Shown piece after piece: positions 48,237 to 58,220 of a DNA stretch of 64,000 nt (position 1 is its first letter; the number at the start of each line of letters is the position of its first letter). The stretch is from Xanthomonas bonasiae (GTDB lineage Bacteria > Pseudomonadota > Gammaproteobacteria > Xanthomonadales > Xanthomonadaceae): positions 1-64,000 of the forward strand of contig NZ_JAFIWB010000007.1 in assembly GCF_017163705.1 (NCBI RefSeq), written 5' to 3'. Position numbers and translations under genes: made by a program. The notes under the pieces were generated by a model. It saw only the letters and a program-made list of their open reading frames with translations, searched no databases and had not been told where the DNA came from.

Positions 48237-48638
48237 ATGAATGTGACTAACGCGCTCCATGATCTGCACAGCACGGACTGCCACAAGGTCAGTCAGGTGC
48301 TGGCGCGCGTCGGGGAAAAATGGAGCATCCTCATCATCATGCTCCTGGCAGGGGGCCCGCACCGTTTCACCGAGATCAAGCGGGCGATCAACGGCATCTC
48401 GCAGCGAATGCTCACGCTGTGCCTGCGCGGCCTGGAACGCGACGGCCTGATCAAGCGAACGGTCATCGCCGTCATGCCGCCACATGTCGAATACGAACTG
48501 ACGCCACTCGGCCAGTCGCTCACCGAACCCGTCATCGCGTTGGGAAGCTGGGCCAATCGCCATATCGCGGACATCGATGCCGCCCGGGAAGCATTCGACG
48601 CAAGAGAGGGCACGCAAGGCCACGGCAAAGCGAAGTAA
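48237..48638 (+). CDS. HxlR-family redox-sensing regulator
   Basis: A 133-residue winged-helix regulator of the HxlR group. The DNA-binding core is VGEKWSILIIMLLAGGPHRF, then FTEIKRAINGISQRMLTLCLRGLERDGLI and VEYELTPLG. Cys15 in TDCHKVSQVLARVG is at the position of the sensor cysteine used by YodB/QorR-type regulators to detect quinones and diamide. Cys62 in the recognition-helix region is a second candidate. AAGGGAA lies ten bases before the ATG. Divergence from azoR supports control of the detoxification genes. Confidence 0.9.
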   Translation: MNVTNALHDLHSTDCHKVSQVLARVGEKWSILIIMLLAGGPHRFTEIKRAINGISQRMLTLCLRGLERDGLIKRTVIAVMPPHVEYELTPLGQSLTEPVIALGSWANRHIADIDAAREAFDAREGTQGHGKAK

Positions 48639-48729
48639 GTGGCCGGTGGCGCAGCAGCGACCTTCCAAGGCGACGCTGCACCACGCACGCGCAAGCGCGG
48701 CGCGAGCCGCCCGGATCGAAGACCGGCCG

Positions 48730-51700
48730 CTAACGGCTCTCGCGCAGGAACCGCGCCATCGACGACACCCCCGGCAACGCCGGCTGGAACTGGCCGGCGA
48801 CGTCGACGAAGCCGCGCATCACCGCGATCTCGCGCGGCGGGCGGTTCAAGGTGTCGCGCAGGTCCGGGTCGGCCCCGGCGCGCAACAGGCGCTGCACCAG
48901 CAGCGGCAGGCCGTGCAGCGCGGCCAGGTGCAGCGGGCCGAAGCCGCGCGGGTCCTGCACGTCCAGGCTCACGTCCTCGTCGAGCAGGCGCTCCACGCCC
49001 GCCAGCACCACCGGCTCTTCGCAGGCGGTGCCCGGTTCGGCGCGTGCGCCGAGCAGCAGCAGCAGCGGCGTGACCCCGCCGGCAGCGCTGCGGTCGGCTT
49101 CGGCGCCGGCCAGCAGCAAGGTGTCCAGCAGCGCCAGCAGGCGCGACTTGTCGCGCGCGGTGAAGCCGTACAGCGCGGCGCAGTGCAGCGGCGCCAGCTG
49201 CTGCGCGTCGCCGGCATGCACGTCGGCGCCGGCCGCCAGCAGGCGCGCAGCGATGTCCGGCAGGCCCAGCGCGCAGGCCAGCATCAGCACGGTGACGCCG
49301 CCGGGCAGGCGGTGTTCGATCTGCGCGCCGGCGGCCAGCAGCGCGGCGACGATCTCGGTCTGGCGCATGCTCACCGCCGCCGACAACGGCGTGGCGCCGC
49401 TGCCCGCGGCGTGCTGCAGGTTGGCGCCGCGCGCCAGCAGCAGGTCCACCGCGGCGGCATGGCCGCCGCCGGCGGCGCGCAGCAGCGCGGTGCAGCCCTG
49501 CGCGTCGATCGCGTCCACCGGCAGGCCCAGGTCGATCAGGCGGCGGATCGCGTCGGCGTCGCCGACCATCGCCGCGGCCGGCAGGTCGGCCTCGCGCAGC
49601 GGGCGCCGCGGCAACGGCCAGATCCGCCAGTCCAGCCAGTCGGCCAGGTCGCGGCGGCCGCTGGCCAGGGCCACGCCCAGCGGGGTCTGGCCGTCGGCGG
49701 CGCGCGCCTCCGGCGAGGCGCCCTGCTGGATCAGCAGCTTCAGCGAGGCCTCGCGGCCCAGCGCCGCAGCCAGGTGCAGCGCGGTCATGCCGTGGCTGTC
49801 GCGCGCCTCGCGGTCGGCGCCGCGTTCCAGCAATTGCAGCTGCAGGCGCAGCCAGCCCAGGCGCACCGCCAGCGACAGCGGCGGATCGCCGGCCGGCGAC
49901 GGCGCGAACGGGTCGGCGCCGCGTTCGAGCAATTCCAGCGCGAACTGCTCCAGCGCGCGCGAGGCATGGTCGTGCTGGGCGCAGGCGGCCAGCAGACGGG
50001 TCAGGCCGCCGCGCCCGGCCGGCGACACGCCCTGGCGCAGCATCGCCTGCAGACTGGGCACCGCTTCCACGCCGCGCGAGAGCAGCGCGAACATCGGCGT
50101 GTCGCCGCAGGCATCGAGCACTTCCGGCGCGGCGCCATGCGCCAGCAGCCACTCCACCGCCTGCGGGTTCAGCGCCAGGTGCGGATCGTGCAGCAGCGCG
50201 CCCAGTTCCTCGGCCGCGCACAGCCGCGCCAGCGCCGCCAGGCCGTCGCGCTGGCCCAGTTGCAGGCCTTCGCGCAGCAGTTCCAGCGGCGGCCGGTCGG
50301 GCAGGCTGGCGCTGCCGACCTCGCCCTGGCCGTCGCTGACCGCGGCCGGCAGCGGGTAGTCCGGGTCCAGCGCGGACACGATCGCCCAGCGCCCGGCCTC
50401 GGCGGCCAGATCGACCGCGCGGCGGCCGCTCTGGTCCGGCTGCGCGGCCGCGATGCCCAGTTCCAGCAGGCGCCGGATCAGGCCCGGCGAGACCTGGTCG
50501 GCGGTGCAGGCCAGCAGCACCGCGTTGCGGCCGTCGCCATCGACCGCGACCAGGTCCGGCTTGTGCGGCAACAGGTGTTCGAGCACCGCGACGCGGCCAT
50601 GCCGCGCCGCTTCCAGCCACGGCGTGCGGCCCAGCGCGTCGCGCGCTTCCAGGTTGGCGCCGGCGCCGAGCAGCGCATCGACGATCTCCACATGCCCGGC
50701 CTGCGCCGCCTCGTGCAGGGCGCTGCGGCGCTGGCGGTCGCGCGCATCGACCCGCGCCTTGTGCTTGAGCAGCATCTGCACGCCGGCCGGATCGTCTTCC
50801 TCGGTGCCGGCCGCGGCCAGCAGCACCGGGCTGCCGTCGGTCGGCTCGGGCTTGGCGCCGCGCTCGAGCAGGAACTTGCCCATGCGCCAGTTGCCGACGT
50901 GGCAGGCCACCGCCAGCGGGGTCAGGCCGTCGCGGTTCAGCGCGTCCAGCTCGGCCGCGGCATCGCGCAGCAGGGCCGCCACGCCCGGATCGGAACTGCG
51001 CGCGGCGTGGTGCAGCGGCGTGTTGCCGTCGCTGTCGCTGGCGCGCGGATCGGCGCCGTTGGCGAGCAGGGTCATCACCGCCTCGGGGCGGCCGTGCCAG
51101 CTGTCGCGGGTCGCCGCCAGCAGCGGGGTCATGCCAAGGTGCGGCTGGTTGACGTCCACCCCGCGCACGATCAACTCGCGCAGCAGGCGCAGGTCCGGCA
51201 ACACCGCGGCCAGCACCGGCAGGCTGCGCTGGTCGCGCCAGTCCGGCGCCGGCAGCGCGTGAGGGTCGGCGCCGGATTGCAGCAGCTGCAGCGCGCGGTC
51301 CACGCGGCCGCCGCGCGCGGCGTCGTACAGCGCCGCATGCAGTTCGTCCGCCGCCGGCGCCGCTTCGTCCTCGCGCGGCGCGGCCTTGGCGCTCAGTTCG
51401 GCGAACAGGTCCGCCGAGGTCGCCCGCACCGGCAGCGCCTGCGGCGGCGCCACGCGCTGCAGCAAGGCATGCAGCAGCGGCGACAGCAGCGCATAGGCCA
51501 GCGCCAGCGGCCAGCGCGCCGCGGCGGCCAGCAGCCCGGGCCAGGCCAGCAGCACGCCGACCCCGGCCAGCAGCAGCACCAGCGCCGCCACCGCCAGGCC
51601 GCGCCAGGCCTGCACGTCCTGCTGCGCCAGCGCATGCCAGCGCGCGCCCAGCGCGCCGCCCTCGCACTCGCTGCCGTGCCACAGCGGCCAGGTGCGCCAC

Positions 51701-52044
51701 AGCCCGAGCAGCGCCGCGCTGGCGGCCACGCTCAGGGCCAGGGCGGCGGCCAGGCTGCCGCTGTCGCGCAGCGCCGCCAGCGGCCAGGCCACCAGCAGCG
51801 CGACCAGGCCCAACCCGCCGGCCCACAGCGCCAGCAGCGGCAGCAGTTCGCGGCCCAGCGCCGGCACGCTGGCCGGCCGCGGCCGGCTGCCGCGGGACCA
51901 GGACAGCGCCAGCGCGAACGCCGGCTGCGCCAGCCACGCGCCCAGCGCCGCGGCCAGCGGGCCGAACCCGGCGACCAGCGCCAGCAGCACGCCCAGCGCG
52001 GCGGCGATCCAGGGAGCGCGCGCGCGGAAGGGGGATTCAGTCAT
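48730..52044 (-). CDS. large inner-membrane ankyrin-repeat protein
   Basis: A 1104-residue protein. Residues 1-215 contain five or six hydrophobic segments; the rest is a long solenoid of ankyrin repeats with typical GxTPLxxAAxxGxxxxVxxLLxxGAdp units ([44 protein letters not shown]). About 20 repeats can be counted, some degenerate. Cytoplasmic ankyrin arms on a membrane anchor suggest a scaffold or sequestering role; no enzyme domain is present. The start ATG lies inside the end of ycgL (eight-base overlap), so the two are translationally linked. Confidence 0.9.
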   Translation of the reverse strand: MTESPFRARAPWIAAALGVLLALVAGFGPLAAALGAWLAQPAFALALSWSRGSRPRPASVPALGRELLPLLALWAGGLGLVALLVAWPLAALRDSGSLAAALALSVAASAALLGLWRTWPLWHGSECEGGALGARWHALAQQDVQAWRGLAVAALVLLLAGVGVLLAWPGLLAAAARWPLALAYALLSPLLHALLQRVAPPQALPVRATSADLFAELSAKAAPREDEAAPAADELHAALYDAARGGRVDRALQLLQSGADPHALPAPDWRDQRSLPVLAAVLPDLRLLRELIVRGVDVNQPHLGMTPLLAATRDSWHGRPEAVMTLLANGADPRASDSDGNTPLHHAARSSDPGVAALLRDAAAELDALNRDGLTPLAVACHVGNWRMGKFLLERGAKPEPTDGSPVLLAAAGTEEDDPAGVQMLLKHKARVDARDRQRRSALHEAAQAGHVEIVDALLGAGANLEARDALGRTPWLEAARHGRVAVLEHLLPHKPDLVAVDGDGRNAVLLACTADQVSPGLIRRLLELGIAAAQPDQSGRRAVDLAAEAGRWAIVSALDPDYPLPAAVSDGQGEVGSASLPDRPPLELLREGLQLGQRDGLAALARLCAAEELGALLHDPHLALNPQAVEWLLAHGAAPEVLDACGDTPMFALLSRGVEAVPSLQAMLRQGVSPAGRGGLTRLLAACAQHDHASRALEQFALELLERGADPFAPSPAGDPPLSLAVRLGWLRLQLQLLERGADREARDSHGMTALHLAAALGREASLKLLIQQGASPEARAADGQTPLGVALASGRRDLADWLDWRIWPLPRRPLREADLPAAAMVGDADAIRRLIDLGLPVDAIDAQGCTALLRAAGGGHAAAVDLLLARGANLQHAAGSGATPLSAAVSMRQTEIVAALLAAGAQIEHRLPGGVTVLMLACALGLPDIAARLLAAGADVHAGDAQQLAPLHCAALYGFTARDKSRLLALLDTLLLAGAEADRSAAGGVTPLLLLLGARAEPGTACEEPVVLAGVERLLDEDVSLDVQDPRGFGPLHLAALHGLPLLVQRLLRAGADPDLRDTLNRPPREIAVMRGFVDVAGQFQPALPGVSSMARFLRESR

Positions 52045-52297
52045 CGTGTCGATCGGTCCGGCCGTCGGGCAGCGGCGGCAATTGCAGATGGAAGCCGCAG
52101 CCGGCCAGGTTCGCGCGTACCGCCGCGGGGTCGGTCCGGGCCAGGGTGCGCTCGGCGGTCAACGCCACGTCCAGCACGAACACCAGCGGCTGCAGCGACG
52201 CCAGCAACGGCGGCGGCAGACAGCCGAAGTCGTCGCGCTTGGCGAGGTAGAGATAGGTGTCCGGCTTGCGTTGGCTTTTGTAGACGTAGGCTTGCAT
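52037..52297 (-). CDS. ycgL: YcgL-domain protein
   Basis: An 86-residue small cytoplasmic protein. The N-terminal [20 protein letters not shown] and [12 protein letters not shown], followed by [17 protein letters not shown], match the YcgL family of gamma-proteobacteria, a small alpha/beta fold of uncertain function often found with rnd in other genomes. The ATG at 52297 is the family start. The last codons overlap the ankyrin gene by eight bases. The upstream 194 bases separate it from the divergent pigment operon. Confidence 0.85.
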   Translation of the reverse strand: MQAYVYKSQRKPDTYLYLAKRDDFGCLPPPLLASLQPLVFVLDVALTAERTLARTDPAAVRANLAGCGFHLQLPPLPDGRTDRHDD

Positions 52298-52491
52298 GCC
52301 CGTGGCGTGCGCCTGGCGTGGAAAGGCAAGCGATTGTGGAGGAAATGCGCCAGCGGCGAAAGCGCGCGCGCCGCGCTGCATTTATAAACGCACGCGCCGT
52401 GCCCGTTCACGTTCAGCGTGGGCGCGCGCGCTTCACGGCTTCGCGGACCGCGTCGATATACTCCCCTGATCCATTCTTTACGGAATATCGC

Positions 52492-53718
52492 GTGACCGAA
52501 GCGTCCCCGTCGCCCCGCATGGCACCCGTCGCAATTCGTGCGTACACCGCGACCACCGCGCTCGGCAGCGGATTGCAGGCCCAGGCCACGGCCTTGCGCG
52601 ACAGCCGCAGCGGCCTGCGCCGCAACGATTTCGGCGCGCAGCCGCTGCCCTGCTGGATCGGCCGCGTGGACGCGCTGGAGACCTTGCCGCTGCCGCCGGC
52701 GCTGGCCGCATGGGAATGCCGCAACAACCGCCTGGCCTGGCTGGCGCTGCAGCAGGACGGCCTGCGCGAGGCGGTCGCCGCCGCCGCGCAGCGCCATGGC
52801 GCCGAGCGCGTGGCGGTGGTGATGGGCACCTCCACTTCCAGCATCGGCGCCAGCGAAGAGGCCTATACCCGGCTCGACCACGACGCCGAGGGCGCGCGCT
52901 TTCCCGCCGACCTGGAGCGGCCGATCGTGCACACGCCGCATTCGCTGGGCGATTTCGTGCGCGCCGCCACCGGCCTGCGCGGCCCGTGCATCACCGTGGC
53001 CACCGCGTGTTCGTCCAGCGCCAAGGTGTTCGCGCAGGCGGCGCGGCTGATCGCCGCCGGGGTGGTGGATGCGGCCCTGGTCGGCGGCGTGGACACGCTG
53101 TGCGGCAGCGTGCTGTTCGGCTTCAATGCGCTGCAATTGGTGTCGCCGGAGCTGTGCCGGCCGTTCGACGTGCGCCGGATCGGGCTGTCGCTGGGCGAAG
53201 CCGGCGGCTACGCGCTGCTGGAGCGCACCGATGCCGCCGCCGCGCCGCCGGCGCTGGCGCTGCTGTGCGGCTATGGCGAATCCAGCGACGCGCACCATAT
53301 GTCCGCACCGCACCCGCAGGGCCTGGGCGCGCGCCTGGCAATGGGCGGCGCGCTGCAGCGCGCGGGCGTGGACGCTGCCGAGATCGGCTACCTGAACCTG
53401 CACGGCACCGCCACCCCGGCCAACGACAGCGTCGAGGCCGCCGCGGTCGCCGCGCTGTTCCCGGCCACCCTGCATGCCAGTTCGACCAAGGCCTGGACCG
53501 GGCATACGCTGGGCGCGGCGGGCATCGTCGAGTCGGTGTTCGCGCTGCTCGCGCTGCGCGACGGCCTGCTCCCCGGCACCCTCAACAGCGAACAGCCCGA
53601 TCCCGAGTGCGGCCCGCAGATCCGCTTCGCCAATGCCCATGCACAGGTCCGTTACGCGATGAACAATTCCTTCGGCTTCGGCGGCAACAACTGCTCGCTG
53701 CTGTTCGGCCGCGCATGA
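52492..53718 (+). CDS. beta-ketoacyl synthase of the aryl-polyene (xanthomonadin) cluster
   Basis: A 408-residue FabF-like condensing enzyme with a complete triad: Cys173 in TVATACSSSAKVF, His304 in NLHGTATPAND and His338 in TKAWTGHTLGAAG. The C-terminal NNSFGFGGNN is intact. In aryl-polyene clusters this KS extends the conjugated chain together with a KS-like partner, here the next gene. GTG at 52492 is used, with CGGAA upstream; an ATG nine codons later (MAPVAIRAY) is possible. It opens a four-gene unit whose junctions all overlap by four bases. Confidence 0.88.
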   Translation: MTEASPSPRMAPVAIRAYTATTALGSGLQAQATALRDSRSGLRRNDFGAQPLPCWIGRVDALETLPLPPALAAWECRNNRLAWLALQQDGLREAVAAAAQRHGAERVAVVMGTSTSSIGASEEAYTRLDHDAEGARFPADLERPIVHTPHSLGDFVRAATGLRGPCITVATACSSSAKVFAQAARLIAAGVVDAALVGGVDTLCGSVLFGFNALQLVSPELCRPFDVRRIGLSLGEAGGYALLERTDAAAAPPALALLCGYGESSDAHHMSAPHPQGLGARLAMGGALQRAGVDAAEIGYLNLHGTATPANDSVEAAAVAALFPATLHASSTKAWTGHTLGAAGIVESVFALLALRDGLLPGTLNSEQPDPECGPQIRFANAHAQVRYAMNNSFGFGGNNCSLLFGRA

Positions 53719-54503
53719 GCACGCCGATGTTGACCGCGACCCTCGAAGGCATCGGTTTCTGGACCGCGGGCCTGCCCAGCTGGGCGGCCGCGCGCGCGTT
53801 CGCCGCCGGCAGCGGCGGCATTATGGAGACGCCGGCGCGACCGGCCTCGCAACTGCTGGCGCCCAACGAGCGGCGCCGCGCGCCGGACACGGTGGCGGTG
53901 TCGCTGGAAGTGGCGCTGGCCGCGTGCCAGGACGCCGGCCGCGATCCGGCCGCGCTGCCGTCGGTGTTCACCTCCACCCACGGCGACCTGGCGATCACCG
54001 ACTACATGTGCACCACGCTGGCCAGCGATCCGCTGGCGATTTCGCCGACCAAGTTCCACAACTCGGTGCACAACGCCGCCGCCGGCTACTGGACCATCGG
54101 CGCCGGCGCCACCGCCGCGGCGACCGCGATCAGCGCGCACAGCGCCAGCTTCGCGCAGGGCCTGCTGGAAGCGCTGTCGCAGCTGGCCGCCGGCGAGGCG
54201 GCGGTGCTGCTGGCCGGCTACGACAGCCGCTCGACCGGTCCGCTCGGCCGCGTCTCGCACAGCGACGGCCTGCTCGGCGGTGCGCTGGTGCTCGGCGCCG
54301 CGGCGCTGCCCGGCAAGCCGCGCCTGCGCGTGCACCTGGCCGATGGCGACGCCAGCGCCGGCGACGGCGCACTGGCGCGGCATGCCGCGGGCAACGCGAT
54401 GGCGCCGATGCTGGTGCTGTTCGACGCACTGGCCGCCGGCGCCGCCAGTTGCACGCTCGATGCAGGCGGCGGCCGCTGCCTGCACGTGGAGCTGCAGGCG
54501 TGA
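53715..54503 (+). CDS. KS-like partner / chain-length-factor-type protein
   Basis: A 262-residue truncated ketoacyl-synthase-like protein resembling the Ketoacyl-synt_2 domain. It keeps the fold signatures VFTSTHGDLAITDYMCTTLA, SPTKFHNSVHNAAAGYW and LLAGYDSR but lacks the catalytic Cys and His pair of the active KS. It presumably forms the inactive half of a KS heterodimer that sets polyene length. Its ATG overlaps the KS stop (ATGA), and the following glycosyltransferase GTG overlaps its own stop, indicating tight translational coupling. Confidence 0.85.
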   Translation: MSTPMLTATLEGIGFWTAGLPSWAAARAFAAGSGGIMETPARPASQLLAPNERRRAPDTVAVSLEVALAACQDAGRDPAALPSVFTSTHGDLAITDYMCTTLASDPLAISPTKFHNSVHNAAAGYWTIGAGATAAATAISAHSASFAQGLLEALSQLAAGEAAVLLAGYDSRSTGPLGRVSHSDGLLGGALVLGAAALPGKPRLRVHLADGDASAGDGALARHAAGNAMAPMLVLFDALAAGAASCTLDAGGGRCLHVELQA

Positions 54504-55321
54504 GCCGGATCGCGCTGATCGCCGCCGATGCCGCGATCCTGATTCCGGCGCTGAACGAAGCGCTGCGCATCCGCGAAGTGGTCGGCGATGCGCTGGCGCA
54601 CTGCCCGCGCGTGATCGTGGTCGACGACGGCTCCGACGACGGCACCAGCGATTGCATCGCCGACCTGCCGGTGACCCTGATCCGCCATCCGCAGCGGCGC
54701 GGCAAGGGCGCCGCGCTGCGCAGCGGCTTCGCCGAAGCGCAGCGTCAGGGCGCGCGCGCGGTGATGACCATGGACGGCGACGGCCAGCACAGCGCCGCCG
54801 ATTTCCCGCGCCTGCTGGCCGCAGCCAATCGCCATCCCGGCTGCGTGATCGTCGGCGCGCGCCTGCGCAAGCGCGCCAGCCAGCCGACCATCCGCCGCAT
54901 CGGCAACGACTTCGGCGACTGGGGCATCGCCTGGGGCTGCGGCTTCCGCCTGGTCGACAGCCAGAGCGGGCAGCGCCTGTATCCGCAGGCGGTGTACACC
55001 CTGCCGAACGTGCCCGGCGAGGGCTTCGTGTTCGAGGCGCAACTGCTGATCTCCGCCGCGCGCCAGGCCGGCGCGCGCGTGGTCGCGGTGCCGATCGAGA
55101 CGCGCTACGCCGACCAGACCCCCGGGCAGTTCCGCAAGAGCCATTTCCGCCTGGTGCGCGATCTGTGGAAGATCACCTCGCACGTGGTCGTGCAGGTGTG
55201 GCAATACGGCCATGTCGTGCGCGAATACCGTCGCGTGCGCGCCAATCCGGTGCTGATCGACGACGCCGCTGGCGAATTTCCCGCGGTGCCCACCCCTTTC
55301 GACAAGGAAGAAACGCCATGA
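54500..55321 (+). CDS. family 2 glycosyltransferase
   Basis: A 273-residue GT-A fold transferase of family 2. AILIPALNEALRIREVV begins the nucleotide-binding fold, VIVVDDGSDDGT and MTMDGDGQH hold the acidic (DxD-like) residues, and GFVFEAQLLI follows. No C-terminal membrane helices are evident. In xanthomonadin-type clusters a GT2 is expected to transfer a headgroup sugar or related moiety, but the donor and acceptor are unknown. The GTG at 54500 overlaps the previous stop (GTGA) and the gene ends in ATGA with the halogenase start. Confidence 0.87.
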   Translation: MSRIALIAADAAILIPALNEALRIREVVGDALAHCPRVIVVDDGSDDGTSDCIADLPVTLIRHPQRRGKGAALRSGFAEAQRQGARAVMTMDGDGQHSAADFPRLLAAANRHPGCVIVGARLRKRASQPTIRRIGNDFGDWGIAWGCGFRLVDSQSGQRLYPQAVYTLPNVPGEGFVFEAQLLISAARQAGARVVAVPIETRYADQTPGQFRKSHFRLVRDLWKITSHVVVQVWQYGHVVREYRRVRANPVLIDDAAGEFPAVPTPFDKEETP

Positions 55322-56943
55322 ACCAGCAGCATGCGGATGTGGTCATCACCGGCGGCGGCCTGGCCGGGCTGACCCTGGCCCTGCAGTTGCGCCAGCGCGA
55401 TCCGCAGCTGCGCATCAGCGTGCTGGAACGGCGCGCGCATCCGGTGCGCGAGGCCGCGTTCAAGGTCGGCGAATCCTCGGTGGAGATCGGCGCGCACTAC
55501 TTCGCCAACGTGCTCGGCCTGCACGAGCATCTGGAGAGCGAACAGATCCGCAAGTTCGGCTTCCGCTTCTTCTTCTCCGACGGGCGCGAGGACATCGACC
55601 GCTGCACCGAGCTGGGCGTGAGTCAGCTGCTGCCGACGCCGTCGTGGCAGATCGACCGCGGCCGCTTCGAGAATTTCCTCGGCGAACGCGCACGCGCGCT
55701 GGGCATCGAGTTCATCGACGGCTGCACGGTGCGCGGCATCGACCTGGCCGACGACGACGCCGACCACCAGGTGCGCTACGAGCGCGACGGCGCCGCGGCG
55801 ACGCTGCGCGCGCGCTGGGTGGTGGATGCCAGCGGCCGCGCCGGCCTGCTCAAGCGCAAGCTCGGCCTGGCCCAGGACAACGCGCACAACGCCAACGCGG
55901 TGTGGTGGCGGGTGGACGGGCTGGTGGATCCCAATGCCTGGTCGCAGGACAGCGCCTGGCTGCAGCGCTGCACGCCGCCGGACCGCTGGCGCTCGACCAA
56001 CCACATGTGCGGCCCGGGCTACTGGTTCTGGCTGATTCCGCTGTCGTCCGGCGCGCATTCGCTGGGCATCGTCTGCGATGCGCAGATGCACCCGCTGGAG
56101 ACGATGAACACGCACGAAAAAGCGATGGCCTGGCTGCGCACGCACCAGCCGCAGGTCGCGCGCACGCTCGATCAGAGCCAGCACGCGCTGCAGGACTTCC
56201 TGTTCCTGCGCAAGTTCTCCTACGGCTGCAAGCAGGTGTTCTCGGCGCAGCGCTGGGCGCTGACCGGCGAAGCCGGCGTGTTCCTGGATCCGTTCTATTC
56301 GCCGGGCAGCGACTTCATCGCCATCTCCAACACCTACATCTGCGAACTGATCGGACTCGATCGCGCCGGCCGCAACATCGCGCCCTACGCCGAGTTGTAC
56401 CAGCAGCTGTATTTCTCGTTCTACGAGAACACCCTGACCCTGTACCAGGACCAGTACCCGCTGTTCGGCGACGCGCAGGTGATGCCGGTCAAGGTGATCT
56501 GGGACTACACCTACTACTGGGCGCTGCTGGCGCCGCTGTACTTCTCCGAACGCATCGCCGATCTGCCCATGCTGGGCCGGCTGCGGCCGGAGTTCACCCG
56601 CGCGCGCGCGCTCAACCTGGGCATGCAGGCGCTGTTGCGCGACTGGGGCCGGCACAACGACGCGCAAGGCCGGCCGGACGCCGATGGCCGGCTGCTCGAC
56701 CAGTACCTGATCGGCTGGTTCCACCAGCTCAACGCGGCACTGCGCGAGGAGCTGGACGACGCGGCGTTCCTGGCGCGCCTGCGCGGCAACGTCGCGCGGA
56801 TGGGCTGGCTGGCGCGCGAAGTGCTGAGCCAGGCGCGTGCGCAGCATCCGCAGATCGACGACCACGGCCTGGACGCGCTGCTCGCCGACATGCTGGAAGG
56901 CGAGAGCTCGCTGGCCGACACCTGGTACGCGCGCGCCGCGTGA
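55318..56943 (+). CDS. flavin-dependent halogenase-family oxidoreductase
   Basis: A 541-residue FAD enzyme. The dinucleotide motif is ITGGGLAGLTLAL. KVGES at about residues 50-54 has the Lys of the halogenase active-site region. FWLIP within YWFWLIP matches the WxWxIP signature of flavin-dependent halogenases. PFYSPGSDF is also halogenase-like. Xanthomonadins are brominated aryl polyenes, so this is the best candidate for bromination here. Length and C-terminal helices fit phenol/polyene-type halogenases rather than simple monooxygenases. It is the last gene of the plus-strand unit. Confidence 0.88.
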   Translation: MNQQHADVVITGGGLAGLTLALQLRQRDPQLRISVLERRAHPVREAAFKVGESSVEIGAHYFANVLGLHEHLESEQIRKFGFRFFFSDGREDIDRCTELGVSQLLPTPSWQIDRGRFENFLGERARALGIEFIDGCTVRGIDLADDDADHQVRYERDGAAATLRARWVVDASGRAGLLKRKLGLAQDNAHNANAVWWRVDGLVDPNAWSQDSAWLQRCTPPDRWRSTNHMCGPGYWFWLIPLSSGAHSLGIVCDAQMHPLETMNTHEKAMAWLRTHQPQVARTLDQSQHALQDFLFLRKFSYGCKQVFSAQRWALTGEAGVFLDPFYSPGSDFIAISNTYICELIGLDRAGRNIAPYAELYQQLYFSFYENTLTLYQDQYPLFGDAQVMPVKVIWDYTYYWALLAPLYFSERIADLPMLGRLRPEFTRARALNLGMQALLRDWGRHNDAQGRPDADGRLLDQYLIGWFHQLNAALREELDDAAFLARLRGNVARMGWLAREVLSQARAQHPQIDDHGLDALLADMLEGESSLADTWYARAA

Positions 56944-56995
56944 GCTGGCGGGCGGGCGCCGGCCTGCCAGCGTGCGCAGCGCACCCCTGGCCGGG

Positions 56996-57934
56996 TCATT
57001 GCTTGGGCGATGCAGGCGGCGTTGCCTGGGCCGAACCCTCGGCGGCACCCGGTTCGCCCTGCTCCGCCTCGTCCGGCTCGCCGCCGAAGCGATCGAACAC
57101 ATCCGGATCGAACAGGCTGGCGTTGGCGATGTCGCCGGTGGAGATCACCTTCGCCGCCGGCAGTTCGGAACCGGAGAAGATGTCCTCGGAGTAGTTTTCG
57201 GTCACCACCACCCGCAATGTCTGCGCGTCGCGGTAGCCGCTCCACACCGGGACCAAGCGCAGGTACGGCGAGGCGTCCGCGCGCAGCGGCGGGATCCACT
57301 CCAGCCAGCCGGCATAGACCTTGCGGTCCTTCAGCGACAGTAGCACCGGCACCGGCGCGAGCAGGCCGTCGCTAGTCTCCAGTGCGTCCAGGCGATCGGC
57401 CGGATGCACCTGCGCATCCAGCGCAGCCTGTTCCGAAGCCGAGCGCGGCGGCAGCAGGCGCGACAGCCAGCGGCCCAGACGCAGCGGTGGATGCCACAGC
57501 ATGCGGATCGCCAGTTCGGCGACGAAGCCGCGGGTCCGGACCTGCTCCACACGCAGCACACTGAGGAAGAACAACCGCTCCAGGCTGTTGTAGGTGCCGG
57601 TGCCATACAGCCACAGCGCCGCTTCGTCGCGCGGCCAGAACCAGTTGATCCACACCCGCAGCGCCAGGCAGACGAGGAAGGCGAGCAAGGCGGTGCCGAT
57701 GCCCGGATACGGCGCGACCAGATGCAGCAGCCGCCAGGCCTCCTGACCCCAGGCGGTGGCCATCAACAGCACCGCCAGCACCCGCGCGACCGCCAGCGCG
57801 ACGATGCCGACCAACGCCGAGGCCAACAGCAGTTGCTCCTTGCCCTGGCGCGATGCCCAGTAGGAGGTGATGAAGGTGAAGTTGACGAACAGGTAGCCGC
57901 CGATCAGCGGCAACAGCAATTGGTTGAAAGGCAT
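56996..57934 (-). CDS. hypothetical membrane protein
   Basis: A 312-residue protein. Residues 1-115 hold about four hydrophobic segments, the rest is a soluble region with RLFFLSVLRVEQVRTRGFVAELA, SLKDRKVYAGWLEWIPPL and RLVPVWSGYRD. The last 45 residues are acidic and Pro/Ala-rich. The KDRKVYAGWLE segment resembles DUF6338-type proteins, but that is a weak match from memory. It lies with a small basic protein gene 15 bases upstream, between the convergent arms of the pigment cluster, and probably has nothing to do with pigment. Confidence 0.6.
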   Translation of the reverse strand: MPFNQLLLPLIGGYLFVNFTFITSYWASRQGKEQLLLASALVGIVALAVARVLAVLLMATAWGQEAWRLLHLVAPYPGIGTALLAFLVCLALRVWINWFWPRDEAALWLYGTGTYNSLERLFFLSVLRVEQVRTRGFVAELAIRMLWHPPLRLGRWLSRLLPPRSASEQAALDAQVHPADRLDALETSDGLLAPVPVLLSLKDRKVYAGWLEWIPPLRADASPYLRLVPVWSGYRDAQTLRVVVTENYSEDIFSGSELPAAKVISTGDIANASLFDPDVFDRFGGEPDEAEQGEPGAAEGSAQATPPASPKQ

Positions 57935-57949
57935 TCCTTGCCCCTGCGG

Positions 57950-58168
57950 CTATTTGGAGCGCTTCGCCTCGACGTGGCCCCTGACCGTCCGCGCCAGCTT
58001 GCTCACCGCCTGGCGTCCGGACTCGCTGTTGAAGAACGCTTGCAGGTCCACGCGCACGCCGGACCCGGTGAACACGGCATAGGTGCGGTTCTTGAGTTCG
58101 GACACGGTCGCGACCGTCCCGCCCGGGACCCGGCTAGGGCGCTTCTTGATGGCAGGAACAGCGGACAT
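57950..58168 (-). CDS. small basic hypothetical protein
   Basis: A 72-residue, strongly basic protein (MSAVPAIKKRPSRVPGG... to EAKRSK) with a central VSELKNRTYAVFTGSGVRVDLQ. No membrane segment or known domain. It ends 15 bases before the membrane-protein start, so the two probably form one transcript. The ATG at 58168 is used because the frame further upstream is Ala/Arg-rich shadow. Confidence 0.55.
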   Translation of the reverse strand: MSAVPAIKKRPSRVPGGTVATVSELKNRTYAVFTGSGVRVDLQAFFNSESGRQAVSKLARTVRGHVEAKRSK

Positions 58169-58220
58169 GCCCCGACTATAGGCCCGGCCCGCTCGCATTC
58201 CAAGTGCCGCGCCGCGGGCC

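Noticed and set aside
48577-53718. A 1713-codon plus-strand open frame opposite the ankyrin gene
   Set aside because: The first 1300 codons are Gln/Arg/Ala-rich shadow of the ankyrin gene; only the ketoacyl synthase from 52492 is real.
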